Counted from the stretch's first letter, positions 20,301 through 27,976 are shown. The stretch: DNA of 64,000 nucleotides from Cohnella endophytica (GCF_003628305.1 NZ_RBZM01000005.1:248001-312000); one strand, 5' to 3'. The notes: a model not told the origin generated them from the sequence alone. Made by a program: numbers and translations.

Positions 20301-21561
20301 CGTACTCGTATTCGTGGACGGTTATATCATCAACCAAAGCGGACCGATTCCGAAGCTGAAAGTCGGAGATACGCTTGAAGCTGTCGGCCTATCCGGCAAA
20401 TTCAGCGGAGGCGATCGCCTGCGCGTTCGGGATACGAAAGAATTGAAAAAAGTCGGCGCGAGCGACGTAGCGGTGACAAGCGTCAAATTGGATCAATCGA
20501 CGCTCAGCCTCAAAGCCGGCGGAACGCCGGTGAAGCTGAACGCAACGGTTAACCCAAGCAACGCAACGAACACTGCCGTCACTTGGAAATCCAGCAACAC
20601 GGCTGTTGCAACGGTAGATAACACAGGTAAAGTAACGCCGATTGCAGCAGGCTCAGCAACGATTACAGTTACGACCGTCGATGGCGGATTTACCGCATCA
20701 AGTACGGTTACCGTAAGCGCGACGCTGCAATCGACCAAAGTCGTACTATCGGGTTCCGGACAAGTCGTTAGCGGCACTCCGTTCGATGTGACTTACGGAC
20801 TGAAAAACGTAGACGGCACGATCTATGCGCAAGATTTGGTTGTCCAGTACGATCCAACTAAGGTAACTTTCGTTTCCGCTACTCCGGTTAAGGACGGATT
20901 GGTTATCGCGGATCAGACCGAATCTAACGGAGAAGTCCGGTTCGTCGTTGCTAGCTTAGGAGAAAACAAAGGCGTTAACGCGGACGGCGATTTGCTGAAG
21001 CTGCAATTTACGGCCAAAGCGCTCACCGAATCCGCCGACGCAACCATTACCGTATCCAAAGCGGTCGTAGCGATCGGCAATGGTACGGAGACGAAGCTCG
21101 ACTCGACCTCCTTGACCTTCAAAGTGTTCGTGGCAGCTCACAAAGATGTATTGAACGCATTGATTACCGATGCGCAGAACCGTTACGATGCGGCAGTTGT
21201 CGGTACGAAATACGGTCAATACTCGGCAGAGTCGAAAGCGGCATTGAAAACGGCGATCGACAGCGCTAAAGCTGTAGCAAGCAATGACAACGCCACGCAG
21301 CAGCAAGTCGATCAAGCGATCGCGGCTCTGACGACTGCGGTGCAAACATTCTCGGATTCGGTCGTTCCGAGAATGAAGGAAGATTTGAACGGCGATGGCA
21401 TTATTAGTATCGGTGATTTGGCTATCGTAGCGATGCATTATGGCAAAACTTCCGCAGATCCGAATTGGAACTTTATTAAGATCGCGGATATCAACAACGA
21501 CGGCATTATCGACATCGTCGACTTGTCCATGGTTGCAAGAAAGATCACTCAAGGTATCTAA
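14302..21561 (+). CDS. giant PHP-domain surface protein with cohesin-like, FIVAR and dockerin domains
   Basis: Starting at ATG 14302 (GGGAGG at 14287-14292), the product is 2419 aa. A signal peptide (1-36) precedes a lamin-tail domain (38-200), two Ig-like domains (about 245-415), a second lamin-tail domain (about 420-600), another Ig-like domain, OB folds (about 715-890), the PHP-type domain with THNHTN (H1128, H1130) and GEDNHD, CARDB, an amidotransferase-like fold, OB folds and one Big2 domain. The C terminus differs from its paralogue at 322: a cohesin-like domain (2145-2275), a FIVAR-like helical domain (2280-2352) and a dockerin (2355-2419) with two calcium loops, DLNGDGIISIGDL and DINNDGIIDIVDL. 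It has no SLH repeats, so anchoring probably depends on the cohesin-SLH protein encoded next. Confidence 0.9.
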   Translation: MSSLVSKHKKWYSLAMTAIMLTTIILPNGWLPAAKAAAANHVVISGIFGGNGATNLYGSDYVELYNPTDGNVALDGWSIQYASATGAFTQQNAIPSGQSIKAHGYYLIKLVTTAGGPNLPVTEDMTGTINLSGTAGKVALAKVTTGITGVTDPNAVDVVGYGTTATGYEGSGPTAAPSSTTALMRKTNLGNDPVLTSGEGNGWDNDDNKTDFVVTATPKIRNSSSPVEPALSGGGTETPPPSEKSANPTASLITLRDDYTTLTGAAGAVTGGSTVNVYFQDNSLAGSTTALSDGSFALTFGNPGQNASVQVSATEKGKDASDKVNVSVQKSAKPDASKITFVNASTVTGVAGAVPNNAVVNVYFADNSLAGTTTAAANGSFSATLSNSGNKTTVNVAAKENGKLESDKASVSLTVSGGAFQPGDVVISQIYANGGNSGAFYKNKLFELYNNTDRDINFNNQWALIYVSATGTSFGAGTKLTGTIKAHGYYLVGGASGTTGADLPITPDQTTTLNPSGSAGGILALANSTTGLSSQDDPNAIDIVAYGNGTNTSFATKTDHWGTPYYSSMIGGGTLLRKTDVGSEPRAAFGLGNGFFSKDVSKDFVINAPNSTANPEEVKFRNTKSMLSPDASKIGLTNTAVTGAAGSVPASTTVKVYVENGGNVTVAGQTTSGADGSFNTTITNPNQSVYVTYTDASQKESVYSRVDKTPNAGAVVPIGQLRTNDANGLLLNIGYATTVEGVVTSGNKALGTEKTSFYIQDATGGISVIGAKDPTFAIQPGHKVRVAGTVAFTASTAQFVAVSVTDLGTATPLTAAAVTLDSLNAYAKAEPLEGKLVTFTGKVANVPTSGPEYNITVADEAGNSANVRIVPTSGIDVAGGAVTLGETYTFTGIVGQYKLTSPYTSGYYVLPRNASDIRGELQLDHTPLLKAYTGVDASFKASAKFADTVTIWYKGQGGSSYTAVPMASADGLNYNGKILKGSMPTGKLLYYIEAVGGGKTKSVGTAAAPIAIDIVQDKDGPEYSNPLPLVGDQLETKHPVISVSMDDPNGVDAATATISIDNVNFTSKAVVTESGIKLTLTTSDDLTEGEHTVKVTSKDKLGNPSTYSWTFKVLPRFTGGNHYRGTTHNHTNISHDAAGAPEDALKAALAHDYDWFAFSDHSHDIDAKLVGTDTVDHKGMPERKGGSDWQLTKDLANQYTKNGSFVVFPAFEMTSTTWGHSNVFGTTNFIDRVQNGGQYQKLQNYYAWVLTYDDVVAQFNHPAMSANAFDNFIPYDKNVDRLFTMLEVGNGSGNYSYANAQDKFFNALDLGWHVSPTYGEDNHDATWGQTKQRTVIVAKDLTQESLLDAMKKMHVYFTEDPNAKLDVTASGWYMGSTVDTKDLQFNITGSDPVLEQKSNPKYSFLKTTSNDNIAKVELVTNGGRVIDTYTPTSDSTSFNWKPNVNVAGGQQWFVVRVTQKDGDRVYSSPIWSPVEPVSVKVSDVSATDGAIVGGFSANLQAGISNLGTVDVTNVTAHFYYDQVDASHFIGDAAIASLKSNASATASVTWAAPVAGEHKIVVVLSSSDNDLGDNKYEQAFSIKAPLGKTVLIDASKQNENSTKDAGTYKDNMKLFTVMMRQQGYTVAENALPITDAVLSNATVLYISHPSTAYGASEIAAINKFVANGGSLLLTEKSNFGGSNQNLNSILSGVGSTLMVNDDGVFDETAYGNFWATPLTSNFSVRAHPTPVSNNLTDFVSTIEYYSGSSLAKNDGSGGKVALTNSDTVTVLVRGNETTFQDSPTIKAGSAQYNVQTSKGKTGPALTDVTGGSAIPLIASETVGKGRVVVSGMNIFNDKQMDQTFSPKGNDPFALNVVNWLSHLEPKVTNIADARKLPDGTQVLIQGKVTTAAGVFFDSAYVQDATGGIMAFNEVPVGSLKLGDEVRVYGHIKIFENNTEIEFDKFDNSIVKVSSGTPVEPKAVSTKQSVSDEYQGQLVKVTGKVTSIPDDTSYIVNDGSGDVLVFVDGYIINQSGPIPKLKVGDTLEAVGLSGKFSGGDRLRVRDTKELKKVGASDVAVTSVKLDQSTLSLKAGGTPVKLNATVNPSNATNTAVTWKSSNTAVATVDNTGKVTPIAAGSATITVTTVDGGFTASSTVTVSATLQSTKVVLSGSGQVVSGTPFDVTYGLKNVDGTIYAQDLVVQYDPTKVTFVSATPVKDGLVIADQTESNGEVRFVVASLGENKGVNADGDLLKLQFTAKALTESADATITVSKAVVAIGNGTETKLDSTSLTFKVFVAAHKDVLNALITDAQNRYDAAVVGTKYGQYSAESKAALKTAIDSAKAVASNDNATQQQVDQAIAALTTAVQTFSDSVVPRMKEDLNGDGIISIGDLAIVAMHYGKTSADPNWNFIKIADINNDGIIDIVDLSMVARKITQGI

Positions 21562-21574
21562 ATAAGCATTCCGT

Positions 21575-21622
21575 ATAAGATTGCGGGGGAAGGCAAGATC
21601 GCTTCCTCCGCCAATCTTGTGC
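21575..21622 (+). other. intercistronic hairpin without T tract
   Basis: AAGATTG...GGGGAAG pairs with CTTCC...CCAATCTT between the dockerin gene and the cohesin-SLH gene. There is no T run, so it looks like an mRNA-stabilising or processing hairpin inside an operon rather than a terminator. Confidence 0.5.
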
Positions 21623-21641
21623 GAAAGGAGCATAATAACCA

Positions 21642-23273
21642 ATGGTACGCAAAATGCTTTCCTACGGCTTGGCCGTATTGCTGGTTGTATCTTTCCTGCC
21701 ATCCTTCATCGCGCAGGCAGCGGCTCCTTCATACTCTCTAGCCATCTCGAATGACAAACCGTCAAAGGGCGATCAAATAGAGGTTGCCGTTAAAGGGCAG
21801 CACCTCAATGATGTATACGGGTACGAAATTAATTTGGACTATGACGCCAGCAGGCTTATTTATGTAGACATGAAATCCGACATCAAAGGATTCTCTGTTC
21901 CCATCGTCGATGAAGCGGGCGGCCATATCAAGTTCGCTCATACGAAAACGGGGGCGACTCCCGGAGATGACGGAGATGTGACCTTCGTTACTGTTACCTT
22001 TAAGGCCAAGGAAACAGGGAAAGCTTCGATCGAGTTCAAGGATGTCAAACTCGTCGATAGTCAGATGGCTTCCAAAGTTGAAACGGCCGGAGTGAAGTCG
22101 GTCGTGGACGTTGCCGGGACGAACAGCGGAGGCGGCGGTGGCGGTGGCGGTGATACCGGCGGCAATACCGGAACAAGCGTAACGGTAACGGCGGATCAAC
22201 TGTCTCATGCCGTGCAAGGAAAAGTAACGATCGATCTTCCTGCGGGTACAACGGAACTGAAGCTGCCTTCCAATGCAAGCGAGTTGCTGTCTTCGAACAA
22301 ATTCGTCGTGCATACGGATGGTTTCAGTCTCGAAATCCCATCCGCTGTGTTCAAGCAATTAGCGGAAAAAATGTCGACGGCCGATTTGAAAGACAGCGTC
22401 ATTACGCTCAAGCTGGCGCCGCTTTCTACAGCGGACGCGAACGCTCTGATCGCTAAGACAGAGAAATCGTCTTACGCTGCAATCAAGCTTGCCGGCCAAG
22501 TGGTAGATTTCGGCTTGTCGATGACTTCCGCTGGCGGGAAAACCGTTTCTCTAACGCAGTTCGATCAACCGATGATGATTCGGTTCAAAGCCGATGCAAA
22601 CTTTAATTCTCCCAAAACCGGCGTGTTCAACATCTCCGACGGCGGAGCGCTTGAGTACGTTGGCGGGGTGTACGGCAATGGCGAAATGACTGCGTCAATC
22701 AACCACTTCAGCAAATACGCGGCGCTCGAAGTCACGAAGGCGTTCGTAGACGTTCCTGCGAAGTTCTGGGCGTATAACGCCATTGTGGAATTGGCCGCGA
22801 AACAAATCGTGAACGGAACAAGTCCGTCGACTTATGAGCCTAACCGTCTGGTCACCCGCGCGGAATTCGCGACGCTGCTCGTGAATGCGCTCAAGCTGAC
22901 GAAAGAAGCTCCAATCAAGTTTGTCGACGTTCCGACGAATGCCTGGTATGCCAAATCGGTCGCCATCGCTTTCCAAGCCGGAATCGTCAAAGGCAAGAGC
23001 CCGACGACCTTCGATCCGAACGGCAAAATCACCCGCGAGGAAATGGTGACGATGCTGATGCAGGCATACGAAGTGAAAACGGGCAAAAAACTCGGCCAAT
23101 ATACAGATTCGCCATTCAAAGACATGAATAGCGTCTCTTCTTGGGCGGCCAATTATGTTAAAGCTGCGGCCGACCTGAAACTGGTCAACGGACGCGCGCC
23201 GGGCCAATTCGCGCCGAAAGGCGTAACGACCCGCGCCGAAGCCGCGCAAGTCATCTATAACTTGGTGAAATAA
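21642..23273 (+). CDS. cohesin-SLH surface anchoring protein
   Basis: A 543-aa exported protein: signal peptide (1-26, ending at QAAAP), a cohesin-type beta-sandwich (about 28-160, with YGYEINLDYDASRLIYV), a glycine-rich linker (about 165-180), a pre-SLH domain (183-360) and three SLH repeats (363-543). The pre-SLH and SLH parts closely resemble the C terminus of the protein at 322. AAAGGAG precedes the ATG. It follows the dockerin gene by 80 bases in the same orientation. The simplest reading is a scaffold that holds the dockerin of the upstream gene product on the wall. Binding specificity is inferred. Confidence 0.9.
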   Translation: MVRKMLSYGLAVLLVVSFLPSFIAQAAAPSYSLAISNDKPSKGDQIEVAVKGQHLNDVYGYEINLDYDASRLIYVDMKSDIKGFSVPIVDEAGGHIKFAHTKTGATPGDDGDVTFVTVTFKAKETGKASIEFKDVKLVDSQMASKVETAGVKSVVDVAGTNSGGGGGGGGDTGGNTGTSVTVTADQLSHAVQGKVTIDLPAGTTELKLPSNASELLSSNKFVVHTDGFSLEIPSAVFKQLAEKMSTADLKDSVITLKLAPLSTADANALIAKTEKSSYAAIKLAGQVVDFGLSMTSAGGKTVSLTQFDQPMMIRFKADANFNSPKTGVFNISDGGALEYVGGVYGNGEMTASINHFSKYAALEVTKAFVDVPAKFWAYNAIVELAAKQIVNGTSPSTYEPNRLVTRAEFATLLVNALKLTKEAPIKFVDVPTNAWYAKSVAIAFQAGIVKGKSPTTFDPNGKITREEMVTMLMQAYEVKTGKKLGQYTDSPFKDMNSVSSWAANYVKAAADLKLVNGRAPGQFAPKGVTTRAEAAQVIYNLVK

Positions 23274-23290
23274 GTTTAATAAGGTTTGGG

Positions 23291-23322
23291 GACCGGGCGG
23301 TTTAACTGCCCGGTCTTTTTTT
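23291..23322 (+). terminator. rho-independent terminator
   Basis: GACCGGGC (23291-23298) pairs perfectly with GCCCGGTC (23308-23315), followed by seven or more T residues. It ends the cohesin-SLH transcript. Confidence 0.9.
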
Positions 23323-23374
23323 AATTGCGATGGGAAAGCTCGTTCCTATCGCCGAAGTCTTTAGCGATTCGGGC

Positions 23375-23403
23375 TTGACGAGAATGTGCTTATCCGTTAT
23401 ATT
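23375..23403 (+). promoter_or_regulatory. sigma-A promoter of the DAHP synthase gene
   Basis: TTGACG (23375-23380) and TATATT (23398-23403) are 17 bp apart, about 70 bp upstream of the aroF start. Confidence 0.65.
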
Positions 23404-23473
23404 TACTTTAGTGCTGAAAAGCGTATAAGCGTCGAAGCGGATACGCGTTAATTCAATCAGGAGTGTGAGCATC

Positions 23474-24535
23474 ATGATCGTTATTACTTCCCCTAACATC
23501 GCCGAAGAACGGATTGCGGAAATCGTCCGCCATATTGAGCAATCAGGCGTGCAAGCGCACGTATCCCGCGGTACTGACCGTACCGTCATTGGCATTATCG
23601 GCAAAGCGGAGCCATCTCTGGCCGAGCATATTCGCTCCATGAAGGGCGTAGAGAACGTAATCAAGATTTCCAAGTCTTACAAATTGGCTAGCCGCGACTT
23701 CCATCCCGACAATACGGTAATCGAAGTCAAAGGCGTTAAGATCGGCGGAGACGATCTTATCGTCATGGGCGGTCCATGCGCGGTGGAAACGCCGGAACAG
23801 ATCGACGAGATCGCTCGCCTGGTCAAAGCTGCCGGAGGTCAAGTGCTTCGCGGTGGCGCGTTTAAGCCGCGTACGGGTCCTTACAGCTTCCAAGGAATCG
23901 GCATCGAAGGCTTGAAATGGATGAAGGACGCCGGCGAGAAATACGGTCTTCTGACGATTACCGAAGTTATGGCTCCCGAGTTCGTCGACGTGTGCGCGGA
24001 ATATGCGGACATCATGCAGGTCGGCACGCGGAACATGCAGAATTTCGATCTTCTTCGCAAGCTGGGCACGATTCAGAATCCCGTATTGCTTAAGCGCGGA
24101 TTCAGTTCCACATACGACGAGTGGCTGAATGCGGCGGAATACATCCTCGCAGGCGGCAATCCAAACGTGATGTTATGCGAGCGTGGAATTCGCACGTTCG
24201 AGACATATACCCGCAATACGTTCGACTTAGCTGCTATCCCAGTTATTCAGCAGCTATCGCACTTGCCCGTAATCGCCGATCCAAGTCACGCGACAGGCCG
24301 TCGCGAGCTCGTAGAGACGATGACCAAGGCATCGGTAGCCGCCGGAGCGAACGGTCTGATTATCGAGATGCATACAGACCCCGACAATTCGGCTACGGGA
24401 GACGGCGTACAATCGTTGTTCCCCGACCAGTTCGCGAATTTGCTCAAGGAGCTGGAACAATTGGCTCCGCTTTTAGGCAAACGATTCGACACGGAGAAAG
24501 CTCCTGCAGAAGCGTTTACTACTTGGAGTAAATAA
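23474..24535 (+). CDS. aroF: 3-deoxy-7-phosphoheptulonate synthase
   Basis: First enzyme of the shikimate pathway, joining phosphoenolpyruvate and erythrose 4-phosphate. From ATG 23474 the product is 353 aa; AGGAG lies ten bases upstream, whereas the alternative GTG at 23465 is only one base from it. Residues 1-70 form the ferredoxin-like regulatory domain usual in type I-beta enzymes of Bacillus. The catalytic barrel follows with GGPCAVE, the KPRTGPYSF loop, LLKRGF and IADPSHATGRR, all conserved family motifs. It has its own promoter and terminator. The symbol aroF follows Bacillus convention; aroG would serve equally. Confidence 0.93.
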   Translation: MIVITSPNIAEERIAEIVRHIEQSGVQAHVSRGTDRTVIGIIGKAEPSLAEHIRSMKGVENVIKISKSYKLASRDFHPDNTVIEVKGVKIGGDDLIVMGGPCAVETPEQIDEIARLVKAAGGQVLRGGAFKPRTGPYSFQGIGIEGLKWMKDAGEKYGLLTITEVMAPEFVDVCAEYADIMQVGTRNMQNFDLLRKLGTIQNPVLLKRGFSSTYDEWLNAAEYILAGGNPNVMLCERGIRTFETYTRNTFDLAAIPVIQQLSHLPVIADPSHATGRRELVETMTKASVAAGANGLIIEMHTDPDNSATGDGVQSLFPDQFANLLKELEQLAPLLGKRFDTEKAPAEAFTTWSK

Positions 24536-24545
24536 AAGTGCGATT

Positions 24546-24600
24546 CAAAAACAACGGATCGACCGCTTATCCCCGTGAGCGATCGATACGTTGTTTTTGC
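24546..24600 (+). terminator. hairpin downstream of aroF
   Basis: CAAAAACAACG pairs with CGTTGTTTTTG at the base, with GATCG/CGATC-type pairing inside. T residues in the right arm give terminator character. Confidence 0.6.
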
Positions 24601-24884
24601 GTTTCCATGTTAGGTTTTCGAATAAAACGAGAAAGCGCTAACAGAAGAATGAGGAGAATCGCTACTGCCAAAAACCCGAGAGAGCAGAGTGGGCGGGCGA
24701 AAATCGGAATTTATGAACTTTTAATGAAGTTGTGAGCAATGCTGACACAGCCACAAAAAATACCTTACATAAGTATTGACGCTTTTTATGGAGGAGTTTT
24801 ATAATAACTTCATAAGTTCAGTGAAAACTTGAACAATAGATCGGTTTCACACACTTAATGTTCGGAAATGGGGAGGAAATTCAC
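24601..24884 (+). promoter_or_regulatory. glnA promoter region
   Basis: This non-coding stretch holds the GlnR/TnrA-type box at 24731-24747, a sigma-A promoter (TTGACG 24776-24781, TATAAT 24800-24805, 18-bp spacer) and an 80-base leader ending in GGGGAGGAAA. A small open frame from 24538 has no ribosome site and is not accepted as a gene. Confidence 0.75.
24731..24747 (+). promoter_or_regulatory. GlnR/TnrA-type operator
   Basis: TGTGAGCAATGCTGACA matches the GlnR/TnrA consensus TGT-N-A-N7-T-N-ACA at every fixed position. It lies 28 bp upstream of the -35 hexamer, a position more typical of activation than of repression. Nitrogen control of the downstream glutamine synthetase gene fits. Confidence 0.75.
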
Positions 24885-26309
24885 ATGTCAGTACAACAAG
24901 TATTGGATTTGATCAAGGAAAAGAACATCGAGTTCGTAGATTTCCGTTTTATCGACCTTGCAGGTCGCGCACATCACATTACATTGCCTGCACCCGAAGT
25001 AGATGCGGAAACTTTCGTCAACGGTGTGGCATTCGACGGTTCGTCAATCACGGGCTTCCGTGGCATTGAAGAATCCGATATGGTTATGATGCCGGATACG
25101 GATTCGGTATATGTGGATCCTTTCACGGCTCATGCGACATTAATTGTAATTTGTAATATCCACACGCCGGATGGCGCACGTTATGAGCGCGACCCTCGTT
25201 CGATCGCTCACAAAGCGGAAGAATATTTGCAAACGACGGGCGTCGGAACGACTGCTTTCTTCGCTCCCGAGTCCGAATTCTTCATCTTCGACGATGTTCG
25301 TTATGAATCCACGATGAATTCTTCTTCCTTCTTCGTAGATTCCGAAGAAGCGGCGTGGAACACGAACCGTAAAGAAGAAGGCGGAAACCTTGGTTTCAAA
25401 ATCGGCGTTAAAGGCGGATACGTTCCGGTTGCTCCAGTTGATTCCCAACAAGACATCCGTAGCGAAATGGTTCGTCTGATGCAAGAAGCGGGCCTGCGAG
25501 TTGAACGTCATCACCATGAAGTGGCGACGGCCGGCCAAGCGGAAATCAACTTCCGTTTCGATACGCTTACGACTACAGCGGACAATCTGATGAAGTACAA
25601 ATATATCGTGCACAACGTTGCTCGCCAATACGGCAAAGTCGCAACTTTCATGCCAAAGCCTCTATTCGGAGACAACGGTAGCGGAATGCACGTTCACTCC
25701 TCGATTTTCAACGGCAGCGAGCCTTTGTTCTACGAGAAAGGCGCTTACGCGAATCTGAGCGAATTGGCGTTGCATTACATCGGCGGTATTCTCCACCATG
25801 CACCTGCGCTGATCGCGATCACGAACCCGTCTACGAACTCGTTCAAACGTCTTGTTCCTGGCTACGAAGCTCCGGTTAACTTGGTTTACTCCAAAGGTAA
25901 CCGTTCCGCGGCTGTTCGTATCCCGGTTGCGGCGGTTACGCCTAAAGGCTGCCGCATCGAATTCCGTACGCCGGATTCCACGGCTAACCCTTACCTTGCT
26001 TTCGCGGCGATGCTGATGGCAGGTCTGGACGGAATCAAACGCAAAATCGATCCATCCGCCCTCGGCTATGGACCATTCGATACGAACATCTACGAGCTGT
26101 CCGACGAGCAGAAGAAAGAAATCCGCAGCGTCCCTGGAACGTTGGACGAAGCGCTTGACGCTCTGGAAGCCGATTCCGAGTTCTTGACCGAAGGCGGAGT
26201 CTTCACGAAAGAATTTATCGAGAACTACGTTAACGTTAAACGCGCTGAAGCAAAAGCAGTAGCCATCCGCATTCATCCTCATGAGTATGGCCTCTACTTC
26301 GATTGCTAA
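24885..26309 (+). CDS. glnA: type I glutamine synthetase (GSI-beta-like)
   Basis: ATP-dependent formation of glutamine from glutamate and ammonia. The start is ATG 24885 behind GGGGAGGAAA, giving 474 aa; an upstream in-frame ATG at 24858 overlaps that ribosome site. The product has the Asp-50 type latch loop (VAFDGSSITGF), the ATP and metal motifs ESEFFIF, NGSGMHVHSS and NPSTNSFKRLVPGYEAPV, and RIEFRTPDSTANPYLAF. The length and the segment DTNIYELSDEQ, aligning with the adenylylated-tyrosine loop of E. coli GlnA, resemble the GSI-beta class rather than the 444-aa GSI-alpha enzyme standard in Bacillus glnRA. It stands alone without glnR. Confidence 0.95.
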   Translation: MSVQQVLDLIKEKNIEFVDFRFIDLAGRAHHITLPAPEVDAETFVNGVAFDGSSITGFRGIEESDMVMMPDTDSVYVDPFTAHATLIVICNIHTPDGARYERDPRSIAHKAEEYLQTTGVGTTAFFAPESEFFIFDDVRYESTMNSSSFFVDSEEAAWNTNRKEEGGNLGFKIGVKGGYVPVAPVDSQQDIRSEMVRLMQEAGLRVERHHHEVATAGQAEINFRFDTLTTTADNLMKYKYIVHNVARQYGKVATFMPKPLFGDNGSGMHVHSSIFNGSEPLFYEKGAYANLSELALHYIGGILHHAPALIAITNPSTNSFKRLVPGYEAPVNLVYSKGNRSAAVRIPVAAVTPKGCRIEFRTPDSTANPYLAFAAMLMAGLDGIKRKIDPSALGYGPFDTNIYELSDEQKKEIRSVPGTLDEALDALEADSEFLTEGGVFTKEFIENYVNVKRAEAKAVAIRIHPHEYGLYFDC

Positions 26310-26323
26310 TCCGTTCGGTTCAT

Positions 26324-26350
26324 AAAGCTCCCTTCGCGGGGAGCTTTTTT
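26324..26350 (+). terminator. rho-independent terminator of glnA
   Basis: AAGCTCCC pairs with GGGGAGCTT around a short loop and is followed by six T residues. Confidence 0.88.
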
Positions 26351-26423
26351 GCGCGTTTTAAGGAAATAAAGGCAGAACGAGAGGTATAATGGGAGAAAAA
26401 TAAGGGTATGCAGGAGGGGTTTC

Positions 26424-27575
26424 ATGAGCGATCTTCTTAGAAAAGTAAGAGAAGCGGCGAAAAATTGCGGTTGCGGCCACCATCATGACATTTCCATTGA
26501 ACTTATCGATACGGAACCAGGCGCTCTAGGCAGAGCGGCGACTTATTCGAAAAGCAAGAAATGGCAGACGGTAGGCATTGTTTCGGATGAGGTAATTTAT
26601 AACTTGTTCGGCGAACGACTAAGGAAGAAACTTCATGAAGCTGGAATTCAAACGGAGCTATGTAAGGTTCGCTCGGACGAACAGGGTGACGTTGTTGCGG
26701 ACGAGCAAGCGATCGTTCAAGTGATGGTGGATATTCCGATCACCGTGGACGCATACGTGGTGCTTGGTTCCGGGACATTGCACGATATCGTGCGCTTCGT
26801 TTCTTCGAGGGTAGGAAAACCGTTTGTTTCGGTACCTACGGCCCCGTCGGTGGACGGCTTCACTTCGGCGGGTGCGCCGATCATTCTAAGGGGCTTTAAG
26901 CAAACGATCTATACCGGCGCGCCGGTCGCCTTATTCGCGGATCCGGACATCTACGGGAAGGCTCCGCAAACTATGGTCGCAGCCGGATTCGGGGACATGA
27001 TCGGCAAGCATACTTCGTTATTCGATTGGAAGTTTTCGCATGCGGTAGGCGGGGAAGCCTATTGCCCGGCAACCGCGGCACTTACGCGGGAAACGCTCCA
27101 GTGGTGCGAGGATGCTCAGGAGTCCATCTCCGCGGGCAGTGAAGAAGGAGTAAAGCGCCTGATGGAAGCGTTGCTGCTGTCCGGGTTAGCGATGCTATTG
27201 TTCGGGGCATCCCATCCGGCCTCCGGGGCGGAGCACCATCTGTCGCATGATTGGGAGATGGAGCTATTGCGCCGTAAATCCAAGCAATTGTTGCATGGAG
27301 CGAAGGTGGGCGTAGCTTGCGCCATCATCGCGGAGAAATACTCGGAGTGGCGCCCGGACGTGGAGCTTACGGGGGTACCGGGGTTAGTCGAAGCGCTTGA
27401 TGCTCTACCCTCATCCGACTCGTTACGAGCGCGATTAAGGGATGTAGGAGGGCCAACGACGGCAGCCGAGCTTGGCATCGAGAAGGAGCTCGTGAAGGCG
27501 AGCCTGCTCCGCGCGCATACGCACCGCGTCGGCAGAAACACGCTGCTAAAGCGGCATAACGAAGGTCACTCTTAG
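26424..27575 (+). CDS. egsA: sn-glycerol-1-phosphate dehydrogenase
   Basis: A 383-aa NAD(P)-dependent iron-alcohol-dehydrogenase-fold enzyme of the AraM/EgsA family, which reduces dihydroxyacetone phosphate to glycerol 1-phosphate; in Bacillus this feeds heptaprenylglyceryl phosphate lipids. Visible motifs are VLGSGTLHD (dinucleotide binding), SVPTAPSVDGFTSAGAP, AAGFGDMIGK and the metal-ligand histidines in SHPASGAEHHLSH and LLHGAKVGVA. A CGCGHHH segment near residue 17 could bind metal. The ribosome site is AGGAGGGG. It is monocistronic as far as can be seen. Confidence 0.9.
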   Translation: MSDLLRKVREAAKNCGCGHHHDISIELIDTEPGALGRAATYSKSKKWQTVGIVSDEVIYNLFGERLRKKLHEAGIQTELCKVRSDEQGDVVADEQAIVQVMVDIPITVDAYVVLGSGTLHDIVRFVSSRVGKPFVSVPTAPSVDGFTSAGAPIILRGFKQTIYTGAPVALFADPDIYGKAPQTMVAAGFGDMIGKHTSLFDWKFSHAVGGEAYCPATAALTRETLQWCEDAQESISAGSEEGVKRLMEALLLSGLAMLLFGASHPASGAEHHLSHDWEMELLRRKSKQLLHGAKVGVACAIIAEKYSEWRPDVELTGVPGLVEALDALPSSDSLRARLRDVGGPTTAAELGIEKELVKASLLRAHTHRVGRNTLLKRHNEGHS

Positions 27576-27682
27576 AAAGTTCAAAAATGACCAACATAAT
27601 CCTCTTATGAAACGGCGGTGTTCGGAACACTTTAATACAGGTGGAGCCTTACTCCGCACAATCAAAGGAGGTAATAAACCGA

Positions 27683-27976
27683 ATGAAAAAAGCCAGTATT
27701 GCTCTTCTTGCAGCGTGTATTTTTCTTACGGGTGCGACGGCGGCGTCTGCTGCTCCAGTGAAGGATCAGCATCACAAGCATCAAAAGCATCATAAAACGA
27801 CGCATATGAAGGGCGTGCATAAAGGAAAAGTACACGCGAAAAGCGTGCATAAAGGAAAACTACATGCGAAAAGCGTGGAAAAAGGGAAAATGCTGAAGGG
27901 AAATAAATTTAAGGCGAAAGCAGAAACTACGCCGAAAGTATTGCCGAAAACCGGTTACGGCGGAATTAGCGAATAA
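27683..27976 (+). CDS. small secreted His/Lys-rich protein ending in LPKTG
   Basis: A 97-aa protein starting at ATG 27683 behind a perfect AAAGGAGGT (27664-27672). The signal peptide (about 1-23, ending SAA) is followed by a very basic His/Lys-rich body with two near-copies of GVHKGKVHAKS. The C terminus reads LPKTGYGGISE and stops: it has the LPxTG sortase motif but neither the hydrophobic helix nor the charged tail of a classical sorting signal. The next gene encodes a class F-type sortase, which makes a substrate role likely. Function otherwise unknown. Confidence 0.8.
   Translation: MKKASIALLAACIFLTGATAASAAPVKDQHHKHQKHHKTTHMKGVHKGKVHAKSVHKGKLHAKSVEKGKMLKGNKFKAKAETTPKVLPKTGYGGISE

Noticed and set aside
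24538..24735. 65-codon frame downstream of aroF
   Set aside because: It overlaps the aroF terminator, has no ribosome site and its product is Arg-rich without any family features.
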